In this document: positions 54,785-61,677 of the stretch, one piece after another
Layout: each line of letters begins with the position of its first letter
How positions within the stretch are numbered: position 1 is the first letter of the stretch
Source: an uncultured Paracoccaceae bacterium
GTDB taxonomy: Bacteria > Pseudomonadota > Alphaproteobacteria > Rhodobacterales > Rhodobacteraceae
Length of the DNA stretch: 64,000 bases
Assembly: GCA_951812305.1 (NCBI GenBank)
Contig: CATOSB010000025.1
Span: 1-64,000 of the forward strand
Reading direction: 5' to 3'
Notes under the pieces: model-generated
The model's database searches: none
What the model saw: only the letters and a program-made list of their open reading frames with translations
What the model was told of the DNA's origin: nothing
Translations under genes and position numbers: made by a program

Positions 54785-56386
54785 GTAACTCCCAAGCACC
54801 CTGTCCGATAGGGTTGCGGGGTTTTGTTCCGTCAGAGCCGTGCGATGATCTGAGGTGGTGACAGGGTCAGGATTTCCAGGATGTTGAACCGGTGTTTTCT
54901 GGCCGTCGAGATGACGGACCTGATGTCGGCGAAGACCCGCGCGCCCTCGAGGGTGCGGAAGGTGCCCGAGATTTTCATGCGCAGCTTCATCATGCGCAGG
55001 TCCTGTTCGGCCTGATTGTTTGTGAATGGGACCGCGAAGTCGGCGATGAATCGCAAAACGTCATCGCGGTAGTCACGCAGGCGGAGGAGCAGGTTGTGGC
55101 CTGGCCGCCTGGCTTTTCGGCCGCGGGTGCCGGGGCTTTTGGCCAGCGGGGGCTGGCGTTCGTGGAAGGCGAGCCCCTTGGCGAGGATCGCCATGTATCT
55201 GGTGACTATACCCTGGCGAACCAGTTCCGGGAGTTCGGTCTCGCCTTGATCCTGAGCCGCGCATCTGAGCTGATTGGCGCTATGAAGCACTGCGCTCATC
55301 TCCGTCGCCCAAGGCTCTTTTTCGATCTCTTCGATGGCCTTGAGTTCGCGCAAGTGATGCGCCCCGCAGAGGGCGTGGGCGTCCACTCCGCTCATATGGG
55401 CGTAGTAGGGTTTCCAGTGATCATGAATGATCGTCCCGCCGGTCAGGAAGGTTGGAACAGCACCGCGTTTGGCGCTGATGCGGTAATGGGTGAAGGCGGT
55501 ATCGCAGATCGTGTGCAGCCAGTGCAGCTTGCCGGCAACACGAAGTCCGGTCTCGTCCAGATGCCGAACGCCGCCTTCGGCAAGCCGGGCGAGAATGTGT
55601 TCAACCACGACACCCATCTTATTTGCCGCGCCGCGCGTCCAGTTGGTCACGCTGGCCGCGCACAAGCTGGTGGCCCCAAACAGGTCGCGCATAAGCTGGC
55701 AGACCCGATCCTCGGGTATCAGCTGCTGAACATTGCAATAGACCGCCACTGCCCGCATGCGCGTGCCATATTGCACATGCGCGGCCACGCCATCGGGAAA
55801 GCCAGCCGTCGTCGTGGCTCGACAATGGTCGCAACAATAAACCGCCGCCTGATGCTCGGTGACCTCCAGGCGTGGCGCAGGCAAGTCGAACACCTGACGC
55901 TTCTCGATCCCTTTCACCATCTCCGCCGTCAGGGCGCTCTGACAGGCGCTGCAATGCGTCGCCTCATGCCGTTCGACAAAGTCGGGTGTTGACGTCTGGC
56001 GCAGGGTGTCGCCCCGGTGGCCAACTTGGCCGCCACTTTTCTTTCCGGATTTGCCACGCAGGCTGCGCGGGGCTGGCTTCTTCAGGCCATCACTTGAAGG
56101 GGGCTTGCTGCTATTGCTGCTGTTCTTGGCCAACTGTCGGCGCAGGTCCGTGATCTCTTCCGCCATGCTCGCCAACGCAGCTTCAAGCTCAGCGATCCGA
56201 CGCAGAGCCGTGGCGAGAAGTTGTTCAAGGGCGGCAACCTGATCCATCCCACCACTGATTCAGAGAAATCAACCCGGCGCCACAGAATTCAGACAAGAAA
56301 GAAAAAAAAACACGCGCAAAATGGCAAATTCGACTCACCATAAAACTGACAATAACACTCAAACGTGGGGGGTGCTTGGGAGTTAC
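54785..56386 (-). mobile_element. IS66-B copy 4, complete (1602 bp)
   Basis: 17-bp ends; duplication GTTTATCC at 54777-54784 and 56387-56394. One extra A in a poly-A run outside the gene compared with copies 2 and 3. Confidence 0.97.
54832..56247 (-). CDS. tnpC: IS66-family transposase (IS66-B)
   Basis: 471 residues, same protein as at 9399; unbroken. Confidence 0.95.
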   Translation of the reverse strand: MDQVAALEQLLATALRRIAELEAALASMAEEITDLRRQLAKNSSNSSKPPSSDGLKKPAPRSLRGKSGKKSGGQVGHRGDTLRQTSTPDFVERHEATHCSACQSALTAEMVKGIEKRQVFDLPAPRLEVTEHQAAVYCCDHCRATTTAGFPDGVAAHVQYGTRMRAVAVYCNVQQLIPEDRVCQLMRDLFGATSLCAASVTNWTRGAANKMGVVVEHILARLAEGGVRHLDETGLRVAGKLHWLHTICDTAFTHYRISAKRGAVPTFLTGGTIIHDHWKPYYAHMSGVDAHALCGAHHLRELKAIEEIEKEPWATEMSAVLHSANQLRCAAQDQGETELPELVRQGIVTRYMAILAKGLAFHERQPPLAKSPGTRGRKARRPGHNLLLRLRDYRDDVLRFIADFAVPFTNNQAEQDLRMMKLRMKISGTFRTLEGARVFADIRSVISTARKHRFNILEILTLSPPQIIARL

Positions 56387-56810
56387 GTTTATCCTACGCT
56401 ACATCGCCGACGTCACCCTGCGCCAGGAGATTGAGAAACAGCTTAACAAGGTCGAATTGGCAAACAGTTTCACCCGTGCCGTCGCCGTTGGCAGCCCCCG
56501 TGAATTTACCCACGCCAGCAAGGAAGATCAGGAAGTCGCAGAAGCCTGCAATCGACTGATAAAAAACAGCATCATCTGCTGGAACGCACTCTACCTAACC
56601 AAAAGGCTCGAACGCATCGCCAATCCAATCGAGCGTGCTGAGTTCATCGCTGCCATCAGAGCGCATTCCCTCATCAGCTGGGGCCACATCAACATGCTCG
56701 GCCTCTACGATTTCCCAGAAGAAACTCTGAAAGACTCTGTGGGCATCATACCCGCGAAATTCAAACGAGAAAATACGCCGCTAAACGCGGGGCCGACAGA
56801 AACAACTTGA
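56387..56810 (+). pseudogene. tnpA: Tn3-family transposase, C-terminal part after IS66-B
   Basis: Continues in frame from 54784 (SLFILRYIADVTLRQEIEKQ) to the normal end: VGSPREFTHASKEDQEVAEA, NSIICWNALYLTKRL (catalytic Glu region nearby) and SLISWGHINMLGLYDF. Ends about 20 residues beyond the family consensus. Confidence 0.9.
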
Positions 56811-57273
56811 TGCATTAATTCAAGAGATTAGCAGAAACCCTATGTCGCGGTTTGTACCTTTGTTGGAAGCAGGCCTACGTTTTACCCTTGGCATATGCGC
56901 CCGACCGTCATTCCCGCGAGGGCGGTAATCCGATGCCAAGCCAAACAGATACCCGCCCCCGGTCGGGCCAGGAGCAAGTGCTGCATGGGCAGGTCGACAG
57001 AAGGTAAGACTGAGATCCCCACCTTCATGGGGATTACACTTCTGAACCCCGTGGGATGTCGGTTCTGAAACCCATGGGAACGACGCTTCTGAACCCTCGT
57101 GGGGATATCGCATCTGAACCCCGGGGTGGTGCCGGTACTGAGACTCTTGTGGGGATGACGGTTCCAAGGCGCATGGTTTACGGTTGATAAGGCCATGGCC
57201 TGACCCGATCGACAACCAGACCACAACCGTCTTACAGGGATGGACTTGCGGACCCCACAAAGAGGGGCGGCGG
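56811..57273. other. intergenic, holds degenerate tandem repeats
   Basis: No gene supported. Around 56908 the motif GTCATTCCCGCGAGGGCGG resembles widespread proteobacterial intergenic repeats. The tandem array is listed separately. The Tn3 module's outer end was expected near 56850 but no clear 38-bp repeat could be matched. Confidence 0.5.
57027..57165. repeat. degenerate tandem array, ~24-27 bp units
   Basis: About five and a half units with the core TCTGAACCC(N)TGGGGATGNCG: TTCTGAACCCCGTGGGATG, TTCTGAAACCCATGGGAACG, TTCTGAACCCTCGTGGGGAT, ATCTGAACCCCGGGGTGG, TACTGAGACTCTTGTGGGG. Units differ by several bases each. Confidence 0.55.
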
Positions 57274-57597
57274 TTAAAGAACGCGCCCTGCCCGCCCTAT
57301 GCCGCGGGGCGGTGATGCGGTTTCAGCGTCTCCCGGTCCACCACGGAATCGTCGGTTGTGCAAGAGCCGTGCAGCTTCCTTCTTTGCCTTTGTTGCTTTG
57401 CGTGTGAAGGCCTGACGCAGCTTGATATTGTGGCGCTTGGCGACGCGGTTGAGCCACTCAATGGCGTGCAGGATCAAGTGGCTATCTTCGGGATAGCCGC
57501 CGGCCAGCAAGTCGGCTGACACCGCAGGCAAGTGGCGTGATGCCGATTGGCAAGTATCCGGCACCCAAAAGCCCGGTGGTCGACCATGTCCGGCCAC
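57274..57597 (-). CDS. unrecognised open frame
   Basis: 107 codons. The middle (DSHLILHAIEWLNRVAKRHN, then RQAFTRKATKAKKEAARLLH) looks protein-like and basic, the ends look like random GC-rich sequence. Possibly the tail of an old transposase; not identified. Confidence 0.3.
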   Translation of the reverse strand: MAGHGRPPGFWVPDTCQSASRHLPAVSADLLAGGYPEDSHLILHAIEWLNRVAKRHNIKLRQAFTRKATKAKKEAARLLHNRRFRGGPGDAETASPPRGIGRAGRVL

Positions 57598-57735
57598 ATC
57601 GTGGCGACAGGGTCAAGCACAGGTATTGGGAAGCGCGGGCGGCACTGACCGCCCGTGAGAACGCCCGCTCACCAACAACGATCAATAAAGGGGGGGCGGT
57701 CAAAAGGCCGAGCGCCCCGAACGGCTGGACCCGCC

Positions 57736-57759
57736 TCCCCCGAATTCGGGGATTTTTTT
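57736..57759 (+). terminator. rho-independent terminator
   Basis: CCCCCGAATTCGGGGA followed by seven T, in the block shared with 34170-34252. Confidence 0.6.
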
Positions 57760-57760
57760 C

Positions 57761-57967
57761 ATGGATCGTGAAAATTCGACCTCGGTCGACCTCTTCGGGA
57801 ATGTCACTTTTGACAAGCCTCGAACGCGCGGGCGACCGCCGTTCGGAAGGACCGGGGAAAATGCCCGTAAAATCATCATGTTGCTGGCCATGGGGTGGTC
57901 GAATAATCGAATGGCCGGGGGTATTCGCGTTCCGCGCACGGGTAAAGCGATCTCGACCCCAACGTAG
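57761..57967 (+). pseudogene. phage HTH protein (small-terminase-like), truncated
   Basis: MDRENSTSVDLFGNVTFDKP, then RTRGRPPFGRTGENARKIIM and LLAMGWSNNRMAGGIRV: the RGRPP..T.EN and GWSN.RIA helix-turn-helix pattern of phage/GTA-associated DNA-binding proteins. It is cut or frame-shifted after 60 codons, shortly before the IS4-B remnant. Shares the ENST..DLFGN start with the gene at 34256. Confidence 0.5.
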
Positions 57968-57977
57968 AAACGGCATT

Positions 57978-58545
57978 TTAGATACGGGCACCTGTACACG
58001 ACTCATGCAATTTTCTGTCTGATTTTGGCCAATGCCGGAAGGCGCGGTCTGGTTCTGTTCGTAGCAACCTCCTGATTTCGTCGAGGCCAATGCGGAAGAT
58101 AGACCTTGCATAGCGGCCATGGGATTTTCGCGGGCGCTTTCGGTTGCCGAGCCTGGCGGATGCCGTTTTGGCCGCCCAGGTCATGGCAAGGGCAACGAGG
58201 CCGACCGGCAAGCTCAACTTTTTGGCGAGGGTGAGCCGGGTGTCCTCAAGGTTGAAGCCTTTGCTCCTGGTTTCGGCAAACAGGCATCCGGACGACAGGA
58301 CGGGCAGACCAATCTTGCCCAGGGCAGACGTGCTGGAAAAACCGCTGCAAGCGACGGTAGATGCTTTCAACCTTGGCCTGTGTTGGCATCTCGCCGCTGA
58401 CATGGCTCAAATTGACCGTCCGTGCACTGGCAATGCCAATCACCACAAGGCACAGTGTTTCAAGGCGGCTATTGCTCGGAGACAAGCTATCGGATAGCTT
58501 CTCCAAGAGGGTGTCGATCGCTTTTTGGATCATGGGATGCTCCAT
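57978..58545 (-). pseudogene. IS4-B transposase remnant
   Basis: N-terminal ~90 codons (MEHPMIQKAIDTLLEKLSDS ... ARPVVRM), deletion with frame change, then the C-terminus in another frame (AETRSKGFNLEDTRLTLAKK, ALAMTWAAKTASARLGNRKR, SIFRIGLDEIRRLL). Asp 1, Asp 2 and most of the YREK box are missing. Confidence 0.82.
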
Positions 58546-58616
58546 CGGTAACTGAAGAATCCCAACGAAAATCACAGATCAACGCCCTCAACCATCCCTA
58601 CCGTCGTGTACAAGGG
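57990..58616 (-). mobile_element. IS4-B copy 3, internal deletion (about 627 bp)
   Basis: Both ends are present: CCCTTGTACACGACGGTAGG from 58616 and CACCTGTACACGACTC from about 57990. The central catalytic region is deleted at the same ATGC junction as in copy 2, giving a non-autonomous derivative with both ends. Confidence 0.8.
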
Positions 58617-58722
58617 CCTATGACAACACCGGGACTATACGAAGTTTCCTGCCGCCCCGGGCTTGCCTGTTGGACCGCCCTGCCATAGCAGCAGGGGTGA
58701 CACCAATTTACACCGGGATCAG

Positions 58723-59733
58723 ATGGCCGAGTTGCACAATCCGCACGACACGCTCTTCCGCGCGCTGCTGTCCGATCCCGGGCGGGCGCGGGACTTCCTG
58801 CGCGATCACCTGCCCAACACCATAGCAGGGCAACTCGCCGATACACCACCCGAGATCGTCGAGGGCAGCTTCGTTGATGAAGCGCTCGCCGGCAGCCAGA
58901 GCGATCTGCTGATGAAGGTCGCGTTGACCTCCGGGACCGACGCCTTCGTATATGTTCTGGCGGAGCACAAAAGCACCCCTGATCCGGCGCTGCCGCTTCA
59001 GCTGGCCTCCTATATGGTGCGCATCTGGAAACGCTACGCCGGAACCGGAACAGCCCGGCTCCGCGCCCTGCCCCCGATCATTCCGGTGGTCGTCTATCAT
59101 GGCGCGGAGCCCTGGACCGTACCCGACAGCCTGCGCGACATGATCGCCACCGATGATCCCGATCTCGCTTTCCTGCCCGGAGCGGGGTATATCCTGCGCA
59201 ACCTGCGGGCCATGGAGATCGACGCGCTGTCGCGCAACGCCGCGTTGAGGGCGGGGTTCATCACGCTGCGGCAGGAGGCCCTGGCCTTTCTGGCGGAGAT
59301 CGCCGGGAGCCTGCCCGAGGGGACCGATCTGCGGCGACAGGTTCTTGAATATGTGCTGCGGGTCTATAATGTGGACATGGACGCCCTGCGGGCCACGCTC
59401 AGGACCGGGGGCCATAACGAACTGGAGGCGCTTGTGGGAACCATTGCAGAAACACTGCTCGAACAGGGCAAGGCGGAAGGCCTGAAAGCGGGCGAAGCGA
59501 AAGGCAAGGCCGAAGGCAAGGTGGAAGGCAAGGCCGAAGGCAAGGTGGAAGGCAAGGTGGAAGGCAAGGCGGAAACCCTCGGACGCCAGTTGGAGCGCCG
59601 TTTCGGTCCCCTGCCCCGGGACATCGAGACGCGGATCGCCGCGGCCGCACCCGATCGGATCGAGGCCTGGCTGGATGCCGTTCTGGACGCGCCCGACCTC
59701 GAGGCCGTCTTCGCACAGGACCGCCCGTACTGA
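58723..59733 (+). CDS. Rpn-family recombination-promoting nuclease (PD-(D/E)XK)
   Basis: 336 residues, a diverged copy of 36082-37092. Nuclease motifs SQSDLLMKVAL and YVLAEHKSTPD are intact. The linker differs most: here AKGKAEGKVEGKAEGKVEGK-type units instead of ARGLARGE units, while the total length is the same. The ATG at 58723 matches the family start. Followed by 220 bases also present after the other copy. Confidence 0.85.
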   Translation: MAELHNPHDTLFRALLSDPGRARDFLRDHLPNTIAGQLADTPPEIVEGSFVDEALAGSQSDLLMKVALTSGTDAFVYVLAEHKSTPDPALPLQLASYMVRIWKRYAGTGTARLRALPPIIPVVVYHGAEPWTVPDSLRDMIATDDPDLAFLPGAGYILRNLRAMEIDALSRNAALRAGFITLRQEALAFLAEIAGSLPEGTDLRRQVLEYVLRVYNVDMDALRATLRTGGHNELEALVGTIAETLLEQGKAEGLKAGEAKGKAEGKVEGKAEGKVEGKVEGKAETLGRQLERRFGPLPRDIETRIAAAAPDRIEAWLDAVLDAPDLEAVFAQDRPY

Positions 59734-59957
59734 CCGAAAACCACGTCTTTGAAACGGCTTACGGCATTTCCGGCAGACCTGGACAGCACCGACGCACCAT
59801 ATGAAAAACGCGCGGATAGACCCCTGGTCCCGCAGGTCAAGCTGCCGAAGCGGCTCGATCTGGACGGAGATGCCGGGCGGGCGCTCGACAGCGTGCGAGG
59901 ACCGGGGTCGATTACCGCCGAGTGCCAAATCCTGCGGTTATCCATGTTGCCGGTGTA

Positions 59958-59995
59958 GGGACGTGCGGCTGAGCGGGACAGTATACCCTCATAAG
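59958..59995 (+). repeat. 38-bp Tn3-type terminal repeat (orphan)
   Basis: Second copy of the repeat at 24501-24538, same orientation, GA instead of CG..AT at two positions. It begins exactly where the homology between the two Rpn blocks ends, so an element inserted here. Confidence 0.6.
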
Positions 59996-60016
59996 AACCC
60001 CAAAACTACCTCAAAA

Positions 60017-60072
60017 TACCTGTGCGTAAGTCTGGCTTCGCAAATGTTGTAAGTTCCGCATAGCCTGTAATT
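60017..60072 (-). repeat. 56-bp repeat, inverted copy of 25939-25994
   Basis: Reverse complement of the repeat at 25939 with one clear change; lies between the orphan 38-bp repeat and the split Tn3 end. Confidence 0.6.
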
Positions 60073-60090
60073 ATACTCCTGCGCCTGAAT

Positions 60091-60115
60091 GGCCCCATCG
60101 GAAGGTTTCTTCGTA
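60091..60115 (+). repeat. Tn3 terminal repeat, outer 25 bp (split)
   Basis: Outer part of the repeat seen complete at 38017-38054. The remaining 13 bases are at 61643-61655, beyond the IS982-type element and its duplicate. Confidence 0.85.
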
Positions 60116-60135
60116 ACCTGAGTTCTGGATAAGCG

Positions 60136-61029
60136 CTATATCTGGTATTCGACCTGCCTGATTGTTTCCGGCACGGTTATGGGTCCCATTTTAACTTTGG
60201 TTTTCCCGAGCATATAGGCTGCGACACACGAGATGAGGTGTACGAATGCGTTGGCAGGCGATCTGTGTCGAGTGTGTTCCAGTCCCATGCTGGTTTTCAA
60301 CTTATCGAACAGAGTTTCGATGATGAACCGCCTTCGCAACAGGATTTTGTTCAGGATTGGCAGGAGATAGTTTTTCATGTTGCGGCGAATGCCGGTGACG
60401 AGGTGGAGCCCACGCTGCCAGAGCCGTTGGAAGAGGGATTTGGAGATATAGCCCTTATCAGCAAATATTTTGCCTTCGGGGCCCGCGATCATGGCTTCAA
60501 ACGGCTTTCGATCATCGACATTACCTGCCGTGATTTTGACGGCCATGATCTCCCCCTTGTTGTTGATGATTAGATGCAGTTTGAAGCCAAAGAACCAGCC
60601 CATTGTGCTGCGACCGCGCTTTGCCAGCCCCTTGAAGACCTTGTTTCGATTAATGCGGGCATTGTGGCAGACCGCGAGCTTAGTGCTGTCGGCAAAATAG
60701 ACGCCGGTTTTTTCACCGCTGAAGCAGTGCAGCAGTATGCAAAACGGCACCATTAATCTTGGCATGAGGCTGACAAACCGACCATAGCTCGGGAGGGTGC
60801 CAAAGCAGTCACGGTATTTCTGCTCAACGCCATAAATCCAATAATGTTTGAAGTCCTTGAACGGCGACAAGTGAAACAAGACCATGATGAACAGGCTCTC
60901 CCCCAGGGTCAGCTTGCCGGAGCGAAGCCTCTGACGACCCGAGGGGATCAACCGGTGGCGCTCCCAGTCCTCGTAGGTTTTTGCAAAATCATCGAGACAG
61001 ACAAAAAGTGCGGTGTTAGTGATCGACAT
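60136..61029 (-). CDS. IS982-family transposase
   Basis: 297 residues; three residue differences from copy A (RSGKLTL, MIAGPEGK, AAYMLGK). YFADSTKLAVC, IFADKGYIS and FIIETLFDKLK present. Confidence 0.93.
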   Translation of the reverse strand: MSITNTALFVCLDDFAKTYEDWERHRLIPSGRQRLRSGKLTLGESLFIMVLFHLSPFKDFKHYWIYGVEQKYRDCFGTLPSYGRFVSLMPRLMVPFCILLHCFSGEKTGVYFADSTKLAVCHNARINRNKVFKGLAKRGRSTMGWFFGFKLHLIINNKGEIMAVKITAGNVDDRKPFEAMIAGPEGKIFADKGYISKSLFQRLWQRGLHLVTGIRRNMKNYLLPILNKILLRRRFIIETLFDKLKTSMGLEHTRHRSPANAFVHLISCVAAYMLGKTKVKMGPITVPETIRQVEYQI

Positions 61030-61157
61030 GAGTGGCGGTCCATATTGTGTCGCTTTTGAACCTTGAATCATGGGGCAACGTACCTGGAAACCCCTCTCAC
61101 CCCATACTAATCACGGGGGCATTCAGGCTGGTCAACACGGGGCAAAAGGTGCGCGCC

Positions 61158-61598
61158 ATGGAGAACAACTTCCCAATCAACGAAGATCTCGCTTATGAGA
61201 AGATCCGGGACCTCATGTTCGACATGATGGAAGAGGACCCCAACCGTTTCTACGCCCTCACGGATAAGCTCAATGAACTGGCTGCGCTCCCTAAAAGAAC
61301 CATGACACTTGTGCTCGATCTGATGGCCGCCACTCCCTTTCAGGTGATCATCCCGAAACACGTACGGAAAAATGACCCTGATACATTCAAAGCAGATCAC
61401 GAAACCGTTTCAAATGTTCTATTTCTTGGAGAGTTTGGCGGAATTGCCGTTGAACTGGAGCCAAATGAGGCTTTGAGAGAACCGAGGATCATTTCCATAA
61501 CAATGGTGGAAATCCCTCATCGCAACCCTCTGCGAAAAAGGGTCAACGAGTATCGTAAAAAACGAATCAAAAAACTACGAAAAAATTCTGTCGAGTAG
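61158..61598 (+). CDS. unknown passenger protein of the IS982-type element
   Basis: 146 residues; one residue different from copy A (PNRFYALTD). ATG follows AAGGTG. Divergent from the transposase; its stop lies about 40 bases from the element end. Unknown function. Confidence 0.7.
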   Translation: MENNFPINEDLAYEKIRDLMFDMMEEDPNRFYALTDKLNELAALPKRTMTLVLDLMAATPFQVIIPKHVRKNDPDTFKADHETVSNVLFLGEFGGIAVELEPNEALREPRIISITMVEIPHRNPLRKRVNEYRKKRIKKLRKNSVE

Positions 61599-61642
61599 TG
61601 CACTGGTGACGCCAACGTCTTATCCAGAATCGGGGTTTCGTA

Positions 61643-61655
61643 GAACCACGCTAAG
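61643..61655 (+). repeat. Tn3 terminal repeat, inner 13 bp (split)
   Basis: GAACCACGCTAAG completes the 38-bp end begun at 60091. Confidence 0.85.
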
Positions 61656-61677
61656 GAAGAACTTTCAGCGAACACAG

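Larger units (their letters stand above)
60116..61636 (-). mobile_element. IS982-type element with passenger gene, copy B (1521 bp)
   Basis: Ends ACCTGAGTTCTGGATAAG and ACCCCGATTCTGGATAAG (inward); duplication TTCGTA at 60110-60115 and 61637-61642. Inserted into the Tn3 terminal repeat. Confidence 0.92.

Noticed and set aside
57027..57165. CRISPR array
   Set aside because: Units vary throughout, there are no constant repeats with unique spacers, and no cas genes are present.
24501..59995. A 35-kb Tn3 transposon bounded by the two orphan 38-bp repeats
   Set aside because: The repeats are in direct, not inverted, orientation.
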